This document shows, in pieces, positions 1 through 13,735 of a stretch of 64,000 nucleotides of DNA. A model generated the notes under the pieces. That model had not been told where the DNA came from. It did not search any database and was given only the letters and a program-made list of their open reading frames with translations. The position numbers and the translations under genes are program-made. The stretch is taken from the NCBI RefSeq assembly GCF_001183605.1, contig NZ_LFXJ01000010.1:607891-671890 (forward strand), in the 5' to 3' direction. Source of the stretch: Lysinibacillus xylanilyticus. GTDB lineage: Bacteria > Bacillota > Bacilli > Bacillales_A > Planococcaceae. The stretch's first letter is position 1. Each line of letters starts with the position of its first letter.

Positions 1-34
1 GAACCGCCAAAATCGTGGATAGAGCCGACAAAGA

Positions 35-205
35 GACGGAAAGAAAGGCCAAAACGATGGATGAAACTCAGAGCGACGGATAGGAAGTCCAGGGCGACGG
101 ATAGGAAGTCCAGGGCGACGAAAAGAAAGCCTAGAGCGATGGAAAAAAGAGCCGAAGCGACGGAAAGAAAGCCAAGAGAGACGGATACAAAGTCGAAAAA
201 CGACA
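35..205. repeat. Degenerate 21-bp tandem array (array 1)
   Basis: The core GACGGA or a variant recurs at 35, 56, 75, 96, 117, 138, 159, 180 and about 201. The spacing is 21 bp except for one 19-bp step. The two units at 75 and 96 are almost identical and the others are diverged. No gene with a credible start or ribosome site lies in 1-353. The reverse strand is open through the array only because 21 is a multiple of three. The array ends about 150 bp before lspA; 206-340 shows nothing further that I recognise. Confidence 0.8.
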
Positions 206-359
206 GATAGCTCAGCCAGCACCCACAAGAAACCGCCAAATCGGAGCAGAAATCTACCCCACATAAAGTATTGATCCATATTTTCATGCTATATTAGTTA
301 TTCTGAGATGGGCTGTTATGGTAGAATAGGTTAGATGTTGAGCGAACGGAGGAGTGTCT

Positions 360-839
360 GTGTATAAATATTATGGATTGGCCGTATTCGTAGTTATTTT
401 AGATCAGTGGACAAAATGGCTAATTGTGAAAAATATGGAGTTATACGAACGAATTTCAGTATGGGATCCGTGGTTTGGGATATTATCCCATCGCAATAGA
501 GGAGCGGCATGGGGTATGCTAGAAGGACAAATGTGGTTATTTAGCATTGTCACAATAGGCGTGATTTGTGCAATCCTATACTTTTATCATAAAGAGGCTA
601 AAGGTAAACCTCTTTTTCAAGTGGGCTTAATGCTTTTATTAGGCGGAGCTATAGGTAATTTTATTGACCGTATATTTAGAGGTGAAGTGGTCGATTTTGT
701 GAATGTCTTAATTCCAGTAATTAATTATGATTTCCCAATCTTCAATATTGCAGATGCTGCTTTAACAATGGCGGTAGTGATACTAATGATTGGCTTAATC
801 GTTGAAGATAAAAAAGGAAAGAAACAGGTGAAAGAATGA
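360..839 (+). CDS. lspA: Lipoprotein signal peptidase (signal peptidase II)
   Basis: This integral-membrane aspartic protease cleaves the signal peptide of diacylglyceryl-modified prolipoproteins. The protein has about 159 residues and four hydrophobic segments. The family's two catalytic Asp regions are visible as GGAIGNFIDR (around residue 100) and FNIADAALT (around residue 129). The frame is open from a GTG at 354, but the GGAGG at 348-352 abuts that codon. The GTG at 360 has normal spacing, so I prefer 360. The stop overlaps the next gene by ATGA. The lipoproteins OppA1 and OppA2 in this window would be substrates. Confidence 0.95.
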   Translation: MYKYYGLAVFVVILDQWTKWLIVKNMELYERISVWDPWFGILSHRNRGAAWGMLEGQMWLFSIVTIGVICAILYFYHKEAKGKPLFQVGLMLLLGGAIGNFIDRIFRGEVVDFVNVLIPVINYDFPIFNIADAALTMAVVILMIGLIVEDKKGKKQVKE

Positions 840-1747
840 CGCAAGTAACATATACAATGGAAGAACAACAACAGGGAGAGCGCATTGATAAGGCGCTTTC
901 GGGTGTGCAATCAGAGTGGTCACGTACACAAATCGGGAATTGGATTACTGAGGGTATTGTCAAAGTAAATGGAGAGACTGTCAAGGCGAAGTATAAGGTA
1001 AAAGTAGGGGATATTGTAGAAATTGATGTACCCGAAGCAGAGCCATTAGATGTTATTGCTGAAAACTTAGATCTTGATATTGTTTATGAAGATGCAGATG
1101 TCCTTGTTGTGAATAAACCAAAGGGCATGGTTGTCCATCCAGCACCTGGACATATGACAGGTACGCTTGTAAACGGCTTAATGTATCATTGCAAAGATTT
1201 ATCAGGCATTAATGGTATTATGCGACCAGGAATTGTTCACCGTATCGATAAAGATACATCAGGATTATTAATGGTTGCTAAAAATGATGCAGCTCATGAA
1301 TCGTTAGTGAATCAGCTAGTCAATAAAACAGTGACACGTAAATATACGGCGCTAGTTCACGGGCATATTGCACATGATAAAGGAACGATTGATGCACCGA
1401 TTGGACGCGATCAAAAAGATCGTCAAAAACAAGCAGTTGTCGATAAAGGGAAGCATGCAGTAACTCACTTCCAAGTTATCGAACGCTTTGGCGAATACAC
1501 TCTTGTAGAATGTCGCTTAGAAACAGGACGAACTCATCAAATTCGTGTGCATATGAATTATATTGGTTTCCAACTCGTTGGTGATCCAAAATATGGACCA
1601 AAAAAGACAATAGACTTTGGTGGACAAGTATTACACGCGGATGTATTAGGCTTCGATCATCCTACTTCAGGTGAATATTTGCAGTTTGAAGCACCAATTC
1701 CTGCTGATTATGAACAATTATTAAATGATTTAAGAAATAAGCATTGA
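836..1747 (+). CDS. rluD: RluD-family 23S rRNA pseudouridine synthase (YlyB-like)
   Basis: It converts uridines to pseudouridine in 23S rRNA. An N-terminal S4-like RNA-binding region (about residues 1-75) is followed by the catalytic domain. The signature GIVHRIDKDTSGLLMVAKN contains the catalytic Asp (family HRLD, here HRID). The downstream RTHQIRVHM motif is typical. The length of 303 aa matches the family. It overlaps lspA by 4 nt and precedes pyrR, the same neighbours as B. subtilis ylyB. The exact target uridines cannot be read from sequence. Confidence 0.93.
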   Translation: MTQVTYTMEEQQQGERIDKALSGVQSEWSRTQIGNWITEGIVKVNGETVKAKYKVKVGDIVEIDVPEAEPLDVIAENLDLDIVYEDADVLVVNKPKGMVVHPAPGHMTGTLVNGLMYHCKDLSGINGIMRPGIVHRIDKDTSGLLMVAKNDAAHESLVNQLVNKTVTRKYTALVHGHIAHDKGTIDAPIGRDQKDRQKQAVVDKGKHAVTHFQVIERFGEYTLVECRLETGRTHQIRVHMNYIGFQLVGDPKYGPKKTIDFGGQVLHADVLGFDHPTSGEYLQFEAPIPADYEQLLNDLRNKH

Positions 1748-1772
1748 CGTATAGTAAAAGAAGGTCTATACT
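1744..1772 (+). promoter_or_regulatory. Sigma-A promoter of the pyr operon
   Basis: TTGACG (1744-1749) and TATACT (1767-1772) are separated by exactly 17 bp. The -35 box overlaps the rluD stop codon (TGA, 1745-1747). Transcription would start near 1779, so the whole PyrR attenuator lies in the leader. Confidence 0.8.
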
Positions 1773-1818
1773 AACGAAAGTGAATGAACAACTTAACTAA
1801 ATATTCACCTTTAATGAC

Positions 1819-1941
1819 AGTCCAGAGAGGCTGAGAAGGTACATGTGAATGTGTTGTAAAAAATTTGTGCTGCAAATTTTTCAACATACTATTTAAACAC
1901 GTATATAACCCTCTCAGGCCATTCGCCTTGAGAGGTTTTTT
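1819..1941 (+). promoter_or_regulatory. PyrR-dependent transcription attenuator 1 (pyrR leader)
   Basis: AGTCCAGAGAGGCT at 1819-1832 matches the PyrR-binding loop consensus ARUCCNGNGAGGYU. An alternative A/T-rich hairpin spans 1853-1885. A terminator stem (CCTCTCA with TGAGAGG) runs from 1909 into a seven-T run ending at 1941. By the known B. subtilis mechanism, UMP-loaded PyrR binds the loop and favours termination before pyrR. Confidence 0.9.
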
Positions 1942-1954
1942 TATGGACACATGA

Positions 1955-2530
<576 letters not shown>

Positions 2531-2550
2531 CTAAAAAGTGAGGAAACATT

Positions 2551-3861
2551 ATGTCAAATGCAGTATTAGATATTAAGGATAAACCTACTCCAGTCCAACT
2601 AGTGACATTAAGTTTCCAGCACATGTTTGCAATGTTTGGGTCAACGATCTTAGTTCCTCAGTTGGTTGGTCTTAGTCCAGCAATTGCCCTTTTAACAAGT
2701 GGGATTGCTACACTGTTCTTCTTATTAATTACGAAATTTCAGGTGCCAGCATATTTAGGTTCATCCTTTGCCTTTATAGCACCGATTTTACTTGCCGCAG
2801 GTGGTTTAAATAAAGATGGTACAAGTGTAAATCCAGGTCATGCGATGATTGGTGCAATGGCAGTCGGGATTACATATGGTATCGTATCCCTAATCATCTG
2901 GAAGAGCGGGTATAAATGGATTATGAAAATTTTACCGCCGATTGTAGTAGGTCCAGTCATTATGGTAATTGGTCTTGGATTATCAGGGACAGCGGTAAAT
3001 ATGGCGATGAATGTTGATGGTAAATATAGCTTTTTACACTTCTCAGCAGCGTTAGTGACATTATTTACAGCCATTATTTTCACGATATTCTTTAAAGGTA
3101 TTTTAAGCACAATGCCAATCTTAATTGGCTTAATCGTAGGATATATTTACTCAATGATTATCGGCATTATTGATTATTCACCAATTGCCAAAGCAGATTT
3201 GTTTGCACTACCTGACTTCTTAATTCCAGGTGTTCACTATGACTTTGATATCACAACAAAGCTACTTCTAACAATGGTGCCAATCGTTATCGTAACTATT
3301 TCAGAGCATATTGGTCACCAGTTAGTATTAGGAAAAGTTGTTAATCGAGATTATATTAAAGAGCCAGGCTTACACCGTTCACTTTTAGGGGACGGAATTG
3401 GAACTTTTATTAGTGCATTAATCGGTGGTCCACCGAAAACAACTTATGGTGAAAATATCGGTGTTCTTGCTATCACACGTGTGTACAGTGTGTATGTCAT
3501 TGCAGGCGCAGCAGTCGTAGCAATTTTACTATCATTCTTCGGGAAAGCAATGGCAGTTATTGCAACGATTCCAACAGCTGTACTTGGTGGGGTTTCCATC
3601 TTGCTCTTCGGTATCATTGCAGCAAGTGGATTACGTATGTTAGTTGATAATCATATCGACTTTGGGAATAGTCGTAACTTGGTCATTGCCTCTGTTATTT
3701 TAGTCATTGGCATCGGTGGTGCAAAGTTCGTCATTTCAGAATCTCTAAGTATTGAAGGTATGGCGTTAGCAGCGATTATCGGTGTTGTTTTAAATGCCAT
3801 TCTACCAGGTAAAAAAGAAGCGGATATACCAGTACCATACAATCAAAATAAAAATTCATAG
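2551..3861 (+). CDS. pyrP: Uracil permease
   Basis: A nucleobase:cation symporter-2 family transporter that imports uracil for salvage. It has 436 aa with 12-14 hydrophobic segments. The family's hallmark Glu region is present (TISEHIGHQLVLG, about residue 250), as is the Gly/Pro-rich GGPPKTTYGENIG (about residue 293). It lies between the two attenuators, so it belongs to the first PyrR-controlled segment with pyrR. The uracil assignment rests on operon context; UraA homologues share the fold. Confidence 0.95.
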   Translation: MSNAVLDIKDKPTPVQLVTLSFQHMFAMFGSTILVPQLVGLSPAIALLTSGIATLFFLLITKFQVPAYLGSSFAFIAPILLAAGGLNKDGTSVNPGHAMIGAMAVGITYGIVSLIIWKSGYKWIMKILPPIVVGPVIMVIGLGLSGTAVNMAMNVDGKYSFLHFSAALVTLFTAIIFTIFFKGILSTMPILIGLIVGYIYSMIIGIIDYSPIAKADLFALPDFLIPGVHYDFDITTKLLLTMVPIVIVTISEHIGHQLVLGKVVNRDYIKEPGLHRSLLGDGIGTFISALIGGPPKTTYGENIGVLAITRVYSVYVIAGAAVVAILLSFFGKAMAVIATIPTAVLGGVSILLFGIIAASGLRMLVDNHIDFGNSRNLVIASVILVIGIGGAKFVISESLSIEGMALAAIIGVVLNAILPGKKEADIPVPYNQNKNS

Positions 3862-3878
3862 AAGTACCTTTTAATGAA

Positions 3879-3993
3879 TTGTCCAGAGAGGCAAAAAAAG
3901 GGAAGTTGTAGATAAGCTAGAAGTAGGAGTGTATCCTGCTGTAGTTTGTCACGCCTCCTTATGCCTCGTTGATGACAACAACGGGGCTTTTAT
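3879..3993 (+). promoter_or_regulatory. PyrR-dependent transcription attenuator 2 (pyrP-pyrB)
   Basis: A second PyrR-binding sequence, TTGTCCAGAGAGGCAA, lies at 3879-3894. A terminator stem follows (GCCTCGTTG 3963-3971 with CAACGGGGC 3979-3987) and then a T run. Its spacing and order copy attenuator 1. It would gate expression of pyrB through pyrE independently of pyrR-pyrP. Confidence 0.88.
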
Positions 3994-4120
3994 TATCTTC
4001 ATTCATCCCACCCCTGAAGGTGAGATAAATGAAGATAAAGCCTCCAGCGGATGTCACGGATTTTGAATTGTGCTCACACAATTCAAAATCCGGACGCAAT
4101 TACGCCAAGGCGAAATTGAT
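3994..4120 (+). repeat. R2 repeat copy a, in the pyrB leader
   Basis: Three hairpins follow the attenuator. The first is TATCTTCATTCATCCCACC pairing with 4020-4038. The second is a perfect 15-bp stem (4058-4072 with 4077-4091) around the loop CTCA. The third pairs CAATTaCGCC with GGCGaAATTG. The flanks GCGGATGTCAC and GGACGCAATTA match the other R2 copies, although the stem bases differ. The element fills most of the 180 nt between the terminator and pyrB, so it is transcribed whenever the attenuator is read through. Confidence 0.75.
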
Positions 4121-4171
4121 TTTAGCGAACGTTATACATAACGTTCATGAAACACAACCCAGTGGAGGTAC

Positions 4172-5053
4172 ATGATGAAGAACTTATTATCGATGGAACA
4201 TTTAACAATTGAAGAAATTAACCACATTCTAGATCGAGCGCAAGCTTTTGAGAATGGTGAAGCATCATCATTATCTCACCCGTACAACGTCGCAAATTTA
4301 TTTTTTGAACCAAGTACGCGTACGAAAACAAGCTTTGAAATGGCAGAGCGTAAAGTTGGCTGTATCGTGATTCCGTTTGATGCTAGCTTTTCAAGCGTCA
4401 CTAAAGGAGAGACATTGTACGATACGGTAAAGACGTTAGAAATGATTGGTATGGACGCAGTAGTCATTCGCGCAAAGGAAGATGCGTATTACAATGAACT
4501 ACTTGAAGGCATCAATGTGTCAATTATTAACGGAGGTGACGGCACTGGTCAGCATCCGTCTCAATCATTATTAGATCTTTATACAATCAGAAAAGAGTTT
4601 GGTTCTTTTGAAGGGTTGAATGTGACAATCGCTGGAGATATAAGCCATAGCCGTGTAGCGAAATCGAATGCGTTAGCGTTACAGCGCTTAGGGGCAAATG
4701 TTCATTTCCTTTGTCCAGAAGACTGGGGAGGCAGTTTCGAAGCGCATCATTCTTGGGATGATTTAATCGAAATAAGCGATGTGATTATGTTACTTCGTGT
4801 GCAGCATGAACGTCATAAGGTTAATAAAAGCTTCTCAAAAGAGAGCTATCATAATGAGTACGGTTTAACAATTGAACGTGAGAAACAAATGAAGGAAAAG
4901 GCAATTATTATGCATCCAGCACCGGTCAATCGTGATGTAGAAATTGCTTCAGAGCTAGTAGAATGCGAGCGTTCTAGAATTTTCGAGCAGGTTCGTAATG
5001 GTGTCTATACACGAATGGCTATTGTTGAAACAATTTTAAAGGGGAGAGAGTAA
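4172..5053 (+). CDS. pyrB: Aspartate carbamoyltransferase catalytic subunit
   Basis: It condenses carbamoyl phosphate with aspartate to carbamoyl aspartate, the first committed pyrimidine step. The carbamoyl-phosphate site is [14 protein letters not shown] (about residue 45). [11 protein letters not shown] (about residue 248) is the second signature. Its 293 aa are slightly shorter than the usual 300-310. No pyrI regulatory subunit is present, as expected in Bacilli. GTGGAGGT (4163-4169) supports ATG 4172; a second ATG follows directly. Confidence 0.97.
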   Translation: MMKNLLSMEHLTIEEINHILDRAQAFENGEASSLSHPYNVANLFFEPSTRTKTSFEMAERKVGCIVIPFDASFSSVTKGETLYDTVKTLEMIGMDAVVIRAKEDAYYNELLEGINVSIINGGDGTGQHPSQSLLDLYTIRKEFGSFEGLNVTIAGDISHSRVAKSNALALQRLGANVHFLCPEDWGGSFEAHHSWDDLIEISDVIMLLRVQHERHKVNKSFSKESYHNEYGLTIEREKQMKEKAIIMHPAPVNRDVEIASELVECERSRIFEQVRNGVYTRMAIVETILKGRE

Positions 5054-5054
5054 C

Positions 5055-6332
5055 ATGACAAAGGTTCTTCAAAATGTACAAATGCTAAATGAACAAGGCG
5101 AGCTACAAACAGTAAATATCGCTATGGCAGAAGGCAAAATTACTGCAATCGGTCAAAACATAGATGTTGCAGACGCAGAAATTATTGAAGGAAATGGTTT
5201 AGTTATTGCACCAGGCTTTGTCGATGTACACACACATTTACGTGAGCCGGGCTTTGAACATAAAGAAACAATTGCTACAGGTTCAGCTTCAGCAGCAAAA
5301 GGCGGCTTCACAACAATTTGTGCGATGCCAAATACAAAACCAGTGCCAGATTCAGTAGAAAATATGCAGTTGATCAATGGTCTTATTAAAGAAAGTGCAG
5401 TTATTCGAGTACTCCCATACGGTTCATTAACAAGAGACATTTCAGGTGAGGTTCGTACAAATATTGAAGAATTAAAAGCACACGGAGCTGTCGCATTTTC
5501 AGACGATGGTGTTGGTATCCAGCTTGCATCAACAATGTATGAGCAAATGAAGGATGCAGCACAGCACGATGTGGTAGTTGTAGCACACTGCGAAGATAAC
5601 TCACTAATTTACGACGGTGTGATGCATGAAGGGAAGCGTAATCAAGAGCTTGGTTTACCAGGAATTCCATCGATTTGTGAATCCGTTCAAATTGCACGAG
5701 ATGTGCTACTGGCAGAAGCAGCTGGAGCACGCTACCACGTATGCCACGTTTCAACGAAGGAATCTGTACGTGCAGTACGTGATGCGAAAGCAGCGGGTAT
5801 CCGTGTTACTGCAGAAGTTTGCCCACATCATTTATTACTTGAAGAAATGGATATCCCATCAGATGATGCAAACTGGAAAATGAATCCTCCGCTACGTGGA
5901 GCGGATGATAAAGATTCGCTTCACGCAGCTATGATGGATGGAACAATTGATTGCATCGCTACAGATCATGCTCCACATACAGTGGAAGAAAAATGCTGTG
6001 GTATGGTTGGTGCTCCATTTGGCATTGTAGGCTTCGAAACAGCGTTCCCACTGCTTTACACACAGTTTGTAGAAACAGGGAAATGGACATTAAAACAGTT
6101 GATTGACTGGATGTCTGTAAAGGCAGCTCAAATATTTGATTTACCATATGGCACATTAGAAGTTGGTGCTTCGGCAGATATGATTTTAATTGATTTAAAT
6201 AAAGAGCAAACAATTGATGCAGAAGGCTTTGTATCAAAAGGACGCAATACACCATTCAATGGTTGGGTTGCAAAAGGTTGGCCAGTGCTAACAATTTTTG
6301 AAGGCAATATCGTATACCAGGAGGCAGAGTAA
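5055..6332 (+). CDS. pyrC: Dihydroorotase
   Basis: A zinc amidohydrolase that cyclises carbamoyl aspartate to dihydroorotate. Metal and substrate motifs are [13 protein letters not shown] (about residue 59), AHCEDN (about 177), CHVSTKES (about 230) and ATDHAPHT (about 303). The length of 425 aa fits the type I class. It begins 1 nt after the pyrB stop and ends in TAATG overlap with carA, indicating translational coupling. Confidence 0.97.
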   Translation: MTKVLQNVQMLNEQGELQTVNIAMAEGKITAIGQNIDVADAEIIEGNGLVIAPGFVDVHTHLREPGFEHKETIATGSASAAKGGFTTICAMPNTKPVPDSVENMQLINGLIKESAVIRVLPYGSLTRDISGEVRTNIEELKAHGAVAFSDDGVGIQLASTMYEQMKDAAQHDVVVVAHCEDNSLIYDGVMHEGKRNQELGLPGIPSICESVQIARDVLLAEAAGARYHVCHVSTKESVRAVRDAKAAGIRVTAEVCPHHLLLEEMDIPSDDANWKMNPPLRGADDKDSLHAAMMDGTIDCIATDHAPHTVEEKCCGMVGAPFGIVGFETAFPLLYTQFVETGKWTLKQLIDWMSVKAAQIFDLPYGTLEVGASADMILIDLNKEQTIDAEGFVSKGRNTPFNGWVAKGWPVLTIFEGNIVYQEAE

Positions 6333-7432
6333 TGAAAAAACGTTTACTTATTTTAGAAGATGGCACAGTATTTACAGGTACAGCGTTCGGTAGTGAGCGA
6401 GCTTCGCAAGGCGAGGTTGTATTCACAACAGGGATGACAGGTTATCAGGAAACAATTTCGGATCCTTCGTTCTACGGACAAATCGTAACGTTAACTTACC
6501 CTTTAATCGGTAATTACGGTATTAACCGTGATGACTTTGAATCAATCACACCGGCTATTCGTGGATTTGTAGTTCGTGAATTAGCAAAAACACCTTCAAA
6601 CTTCCGTTGTGATTTAACGGTAGATGAGTACTTAACTTCAAAGGATATTCCGGGCATTGAAGGAATCGATACAAGAAAATTAACACGCATTATTCGCAGT
6701 AAAGGGTCAGTAAAGGCTATTTTAACAGCGGCTGATGAAGAAGTGAATGTGGATGAGGTAGTAGCAAAATTACAGGCAACACCAGCGATTACCCATCATG
6801 TTCGTGAAGTATCACCGAAAGCAGCTTACCCATCACCAGGTCGTGGAAAACGAGTAGTATTAATTGATTACGGTATGAAGCACGGTATTCTTCGTGAGTT
6901 AAACAAACGTGATTGCGATGTGCTCGTTGTCCCTTACAATACATCGGCAGAAGAAATTTTAGCATGGCATCCAGATGGAATTATGCTGTCAAACGGTCCA
7001 GGTAACCCTGAAGACGTAGTTGAAGGAATTGAAACTGTACGTAATTTAATCGGAAAAGTACCAATGTTCGGTATTTGCTTAGGTCACCAAATCTTCTCGC
7101 TAGCTTGTGGTGCACAAAGCTTTAAATTACCATTCGGTCACCGAGGTGGTAACCATCCGGTAAAAGATTTACGCACTGGTCGTACAGACTTAACATCTCA
7201 AAACCATGGTTATGCAATCGATATTGATTCATTAAAAGATACAGATTTAGAAATAACACATATCGCATTAAATGATGGTACTTGTGAGGGTGTACGTCAC
7301 AAGAAATATCCAATCTTCACGGTGCAATATCACCCAGAAGCATCACCAGGTCCAGAAGATTCAAATCACCTATTTGATGAATTCATCGAAATGATGGAAG
7401 TAGAAGCAGGGAAGGGGAAACAACATGCCTAA
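6332..7432 (+). CDS. carA: Carbamoyl-phosphate synthase small (glutaminase) subunit
   Basis: It supplies ammonia from glutamine to CarB. The N-terminal CarA domain (about residues 1-150) precedes a class I glutamine amidotransferase domain. The nucleophile motif is GICLGHQIF (about residue 248) and the His/Glu part is [13 protein letters not shown] near the C terminus. It is the pyrimidine-operon copy (pyrAA in B. subtilis). It overlaps pyrC by 1 nt and carB by 8 nt. Confidence 0.97.
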   Translation: MKKRLLILEDGTVFTGTAFGSERASQGEVVFTTGMTGYQETISDPSFYGQIVTLTYPLIGNYGINRDDFESITPAIRGFVVRELAKTPSNFRCDLTVDEYLTSKDIPGIEGIDTRKLTRIIRSKGSVKAILTAADEEVNVDEVVAKLQATPAITHHVREVSPKAAYPSPGRGKRVVLIDYGMKHGILRELNKRDCDVLVVPYNTSAEEILAWHPDGIMLSNGPGNPEDVVEGIETVRNLIGKVPMFGICLGHQIFSLACGAQSFKLPFGHRGGNHPVKDLRTGRTDLTSQNHGYAIDIDSLKDTDLEITHIALNDGTCEGVRHKKYPIFTVQYHPEASPGPEDSNHLFDEFIEMMEVEAGKGKQHA

Positions 7433-10400
7433 ACGTACAGATATTGAAACTATTTTAGTAATCGGATCAGGTCCAATCGTTATCGGACAAGCAGCAGAAT
7501 TTGACTACGCAGGAACACAAGCTTGTCTTTCATTAAAAGAAGAAGGCTATCGCGTTATCTTAATAAACTCAAACCCTGCAACAATTATGACAGATACAGA
7601 AATTGCCGACAAAGTATATATTGAGCCAATTACACTTGAGTTCGTATCACGAATTCTACGTAAAGAGCGTCCAGATGCAATCCTACCAACACTTGGTGGT
7701 CAAACTGGTTTAAACATGGCCATTGAATTAGATAAATCAGGAATTCTAGATGAGCTTGGTATTGAAATTCTTGGAACAAAATTAGAAGCAATCCATAAAG
7801 CTGAAGACCGTGATTTATTCCGTAATTTAATGTATGAGCTAGGTGCTCCAGTACCTGAATCAGATATTATTCATAACTTAGACGAAGCGAAAAACTTTGT
7901 AGCGAAAATCGGCTACCCAGTAATCGTTCGTCCTGCCTTCACACTTGGTGGTACAGGCGGCGGTATTTGCTACAACGATCAAGATCTAGAGGAGATCGTA
8001 ACATCTGGTCTAAAATATTCTCCAGTAACACAATGTTTACTAGAAAAATCAATCGCTGGTTATAAAGAAATCGAATATGAAGTAATGCGTGATGCTGTCG
8101 ACAACGCTATCGTTGTATGTAACATGGAAAACGTTGACCCAGTTGGTATTCATACAGGTGACTCTATCGTAGTGGCACCTACACAAACACTTTCAGATCG
8201 AGAAAACCAAATGCTACGTAATATTTCATTAGATATTATCCGAGCATTAAAAATTGAAGGTGGCTGTAACGTACAGTTAGCCCTTGATCCATATAGCTTT
8301 AATTACTATGTGATCGAAGTAAACCCTCGTGTATCACGCTCATCAGCGTTAGCATCAAAAGCAACAGGATATCCAATTGCAAAGCTAGCAGCAAAAATCG
8401 CAGTTGGTTTAACATTAGATGAAGTTAAAAACCCTGTCACAGGTTCTACGTATGCTTGCTTCGAACCAGCTCTAGACTACATCGTGGCGAAAATTCCACG
8501 CTGGCCTTTCGATAAATTCGAATCTGCGAAGCGTAATCTAGGTACACAAATGAAAGCGACTGGTGAAGTAATGGCACTTGGTCGTACATTTGAGGAAGCT
8601 ATGCTAAAAGCAGTGCGCTCTCTTGAAACAGGTCAAGTTCACTTAGAGCTGAAACATGCAGAAGAAAACTCTGATTCTTGGATTGAAAAACGTATCCGCA
8701 AAGCAGGAGACGAGCGTCTATTCTTTATCGGAGAAGCACTTCGTCGCGGTGTAACAATTGAGCAAATCCATGAATGGTCAGAAATTGACTTATTCTTCTT
8801 AAATAAATTTAAAAACATCGTAGATATGGAGCAAACACTTGCTGACAATAAAAACGATAAAGATGTGTTACGTACAGCAAAACGTCTAGGCTTTGCAGAT
8901 AAGAAAGTTGCTGAGCTTTGGGAAACAACTCCAGAAGAAGTATATGCTTATCGTAAAGAAACGGGCATTATCCCAGTATATAAAATGGTTGATACATGTG
9001 CAGCGGAGTTTGAATCTGAAACACCATACTTCTATGGCACATACGAGGAAGAAAACGAATCGATTAAATCAGACAAGCCGTCAGTTGTAGTACTTGGATC
9101 AGGTCCAATCCGCATTGGTCAAGGGGTAGAATTCGACTACGCAACAGTACACTCAGTATGGGCAATTCAAGAAGCAGGCTACGAAGCGATTATTATTAAC
9201 TCGAATCCAGAGACAGTATCAACTGACTTCTCGATTTCAGATAAATTATACTTTGAGCCATTAACAATCGAAGATGTCATGCATATTATCGACCTTGAGC
9301 AACCAATTGGTGTAGTTGTACAATTCGGTGGTCAAACAGCTATTAATCTAGCTGATAAATTAGTTGCCAATGGCGTGAAAATCCTAGGTACAACGCTTGA
9401 AGATATCGACCGTGCTGAAAACCGAGATAAATTCGAGCAAGCATTACGTAACTTGGACATTCCACAGCCACAAGGTCAAACAGCTGTATCTACGGAGGAA
9501 GCACTTGCGATTAGTGAACGTTTAGGCTTCCCTGTACTAGTTCGTCCTTCATACGTACTAGGTGGGCGCGCGATGGAAATCGTCTACAACCAAGAGGAAT
9601 TAAAACACTATATGGAGAACGCAGTAGAAGCATCTCCTGATCATCCAGTGTTAGTAGACCGCTACTTAACGGGTCAAGAAATTGAAGTAGATGCCATTTG
9701 TGACGGTGAAAATGTATTAATCCCAGGTATTATGGAGCATATCGAACGCGCAGGGGTTCACTCTGGTGACTCTATCTCTGTATATCCTCCACAAAAATTA
9801 ACTCAAGCGCAAAAAGATACGTTAGTGGATTATACAACTCGTCTTGCAAAAGGTCTTGGCATCATAGGCTTAATGAACATTCAGTATGTAATTTCACAGG
9901 GCGAAGTATTTGTCATCGAGGTTAACCCTCGTTCATCTCGTACAGTACCGTTCTTAAGTAAAATTACAAACATTCCAATGGCGAATATCGCAACGAAAGC
10001 GATTCTTGGTAAATCAATCGTAGAACAAGGCTATCCAACAGGTTTAGCGCCAGAGCAAAATGGTGTCTTCGTTAAAGTACCAGTGTTCTCATTCGCTAAA
10101 TTACGTCGTGTTGACATTACACTAGGACCTGAAATGAAATCAACAGGTGAGGTAATGGGTAAAGATGCAACATTAGAAAAAGCACTTTACAAAGGTTTAG
10201 TTGCAGCAGGCATGGAAATTCGCACAGAAGGCACAGTATTGTTCACTGTGTCCGATAAAGATAAAGAAGAAGCAATTGCACTTGCAAAACGCTTCTCAAC
10301 AGTAGGCTATCGTATTGTCGCTACTGAAGGTACAGCTAAAGCATTTGAAGCGGCAGGTGTACGCACAGATGTAGTTGGCAAAATCGGTGCAAAAGGTGAA

Positions 10401-10622
10401 ACATTAATCGATTTAATTCAAAACGGTGAGGCACAACTTGTTGTCAACACTTTAACAAAAGGCAAGCAGCCGGCACGTGATGGCTTCAGAATTCGTCGTG
10501 AGTCTGTAGAAAATGGCGTACCTTGCTTAACTTCATTAGACACAGCAGAAGCGATGGTTCGTGTCATTGAATCAATGACATTCACAGCAGAACAAATGCC
10601 AAAAGCGGAGGTAGTACATTAA
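7425..10622 (+). CDS. carB: Carbamoyl-phosphate synthase large subunit
   Basis: It makes carbamoyl phosphate from bicarbonate, ammonia and two ATP. The 1065-aa chain shows the internal duplication of this family: two ATP-grasp halves starting with [19 protein letters not shown] (residue 11) and [18 protein letters not shown] (about residue 555). A C-terminal MGS-like allosteric domain follows (about 935-1065). The length is full for a Bacillus PyrAB. There is no frameshift. Confidence 0.98.
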   Translation: MPKRTDIETILVIGSGPIVIGQAAEFDYAGTQACLSLKEEGYRVILINSNPATIMTDTEIADKVYIEPITLEFVSRILRKERPDAILPTLGGQTGLNMAIELDKSGILDELGIEILGTKLEAIHKAEDRDLFRNLMYELGAPVPESDIIHNLDEAKNFVAKIGYPVIVRPAFTLGGTGGGICYNDQDLEEIVTSGLKYSPVTQCLLEKSIAGYKEIEYEVMRDAVDNAIVVCNMENVDPVGIHTGDSIVVAPTQTLSDRENQMLRNISLDIIRALKIEGGCNVQLALDPYSFNYYVIEVNPRVSRSSALASKATGYPIAKLAAKIAVGLTLDEVKNPVTGSTYACFEPALDYIVAKIPRWPFDKFESAKRNLGTQMKATGEVMALGRTFEEAMLKAVRSLETGQVHLELKHAEENSDSWIEKRIRKAGDERLFFIGEALRRGVTIEQIHEWSEIDLFFLNKFKNIVDMEQTLADNKNDKDVLRTAKRLGFADKKVAELWETTPEEVYAYRKETGIIPVYKMVDTCAAEFESETPYFYGTYEEENESIKSDKPSVVVLGSGPIRIGQGVEFDYATVHSVWAIQEAGYEAIIINSNPETVSTDFSISDKLYFEPLTIEDVMHIIDLEQPIGVVVQFGGQTAINLADKLVANGVKILGTTLEDIDRAENRDKFEQALRNLDIPQPQGQTAVSTEEALAISERLGFPVLVRPSYVLGGRAMEIVYNQEELKHYMENAVEASPDHPVLVDRYLTGQEIEVDAICDGENVLIPGIMEHIERAGVHSGDSISVYPPQKLTQAQKDTLVDYTTRLAKGLGIIGLMNIQYVISQGEVFVIEVNPRSSRTVPFLSKITNIPMANIATKAILGKSIVEQGYPTGLAPEQNGVFVKVPVFSFAKLRRVDITLGPEMKSTGEVMGKDATLEKALYKGLVAAGMEIRTEGTVLFTVSDKDKEEAIALAKRFSTVGYRIVATEGTAKAFEAAGVRTDVVGKIGAKGETLIDLIQNGEAQLVVNTLTKGKQPARDGFRIRRESVENGVPCLTSLDTAEAMVRVIESMTFTAEQMPKAEVVH

Positions 10623-10623
10623 T

Positions 10624-13009
<2,386 letters not shown>

Positions 13010-13011
13010 AT

Positions 13012-13641
13012 ATGACATTACAAAACGAAATCGCACACGCTATGTTAAAGGTAGGCGCAGTAGAATTAAATCCAACAGAACTATTCACATGGGCATCAGG
13101 CATTAAATCCCCAATCTACTGTGATACACGTTTGACAATTTCTGACCCTGTAATTCGTAAGCAATTAGCAAACGGTTTAGCATCTCTTATTAAAGAAAAC
13201 TTTGGTACAACAGAAATCGTAGCAGGTACAGCAACTGCGGGCATTCCACATGCGGCTTGGGTAAGTGATATTTTAGATTTACCTATGGTTTATGTACGCT
13301 CAAAAGCAAAAGAGCATGGCCGTGGTAACCAAATCGAAGGAAAATACGCAGCAGGTCAAAAAGTCGTAGTAGTAGAGGACATCGTTTCTACAGGCGGCTC
13401 ATCCATTACAGCTGTAGAAGCCTTACGCGCAGCAGGCTGTGAAGTACTAGGCGTTGTTTGTGTCTACACATACAACCTTCCACGTGCTGAACAAGCATTT
13501 GAAGAGGCAGGCATTAAATATGTATCTCTAACAAATTTCGATTATTTAATTGAAGCAGCTAATGAATCAGGTGCTATTCAAGAAGGAGACATTCCGTTCT
13601 TAAAAGACTGGCATGGAAAATTAAAAGCAGGAGCGCTTTAA
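13012..13641 (+). CDS. pyrE: Orotate phosphoribosyltransferase
   Basis: It converts orotate and PRPP to OMP. The PRPP loop VVVEDIVSTGGSS lies around residue 117. The frame is open from an ATG at 12997, but GGGAGG at 12999-13004 sits correctly for the ATG at 13012. The start at 13012 gives 209 aa, and the protein then begins MTLQNEIA like its homologues. It is the last gene of the operon and is followed by a hairpin. Confidence 0.96.
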   Translation: MTLQNEIAHAMLKVGAVELNPTELFTWASGIKSPIYCDTRLTISDPVIRKQLANGLASLIKENFGTTEIVAGTATAGIPHAAWVSDILDLPMVYVRSKAKEHGRGNQIEGKYAAGQKVVVVEDIVSTGGSSITAVEALRAAGCEVLGVVCVYTYNLPRAEQAFEEAGIKYVSLTNFDYLIEAANESGAIQEGDIPFLKDWHGKLKAGAL

Positions 13642-13648
13642 CTATAAG

Positions 13649-13682
13649 AAGGGTGGTATGAATTTTTTCATACCACCCTTTC
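13649..13682 (+). terminator. Terminator of the pyr operon
   Basis: A perfect 13-bp stem (AAGGGTGGTATGA 13649-13661 with 13668-13680) closes a six-base loop just after pyrE. The T run after the stem is short, so termination may be incomplete. Confidence 0.75.
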
Positions 13683-13735
13683 ACTTGTTGAAAAACTATT
13701 GCGTCAAATTAAAAAAAGTATGACTATTCGGCAAA

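Noticed and set aside
35-205. CRISPR array
   Set aside because: Units of 21 bp are contiguous and all diverged; there are no constant repeats with unique spacers and no cas genes.
1-210. Minus-strand open frame through array 1
   Set aside because: Openness follows from the 21-bp period; there is no start codon with a ribosome site and no known product.
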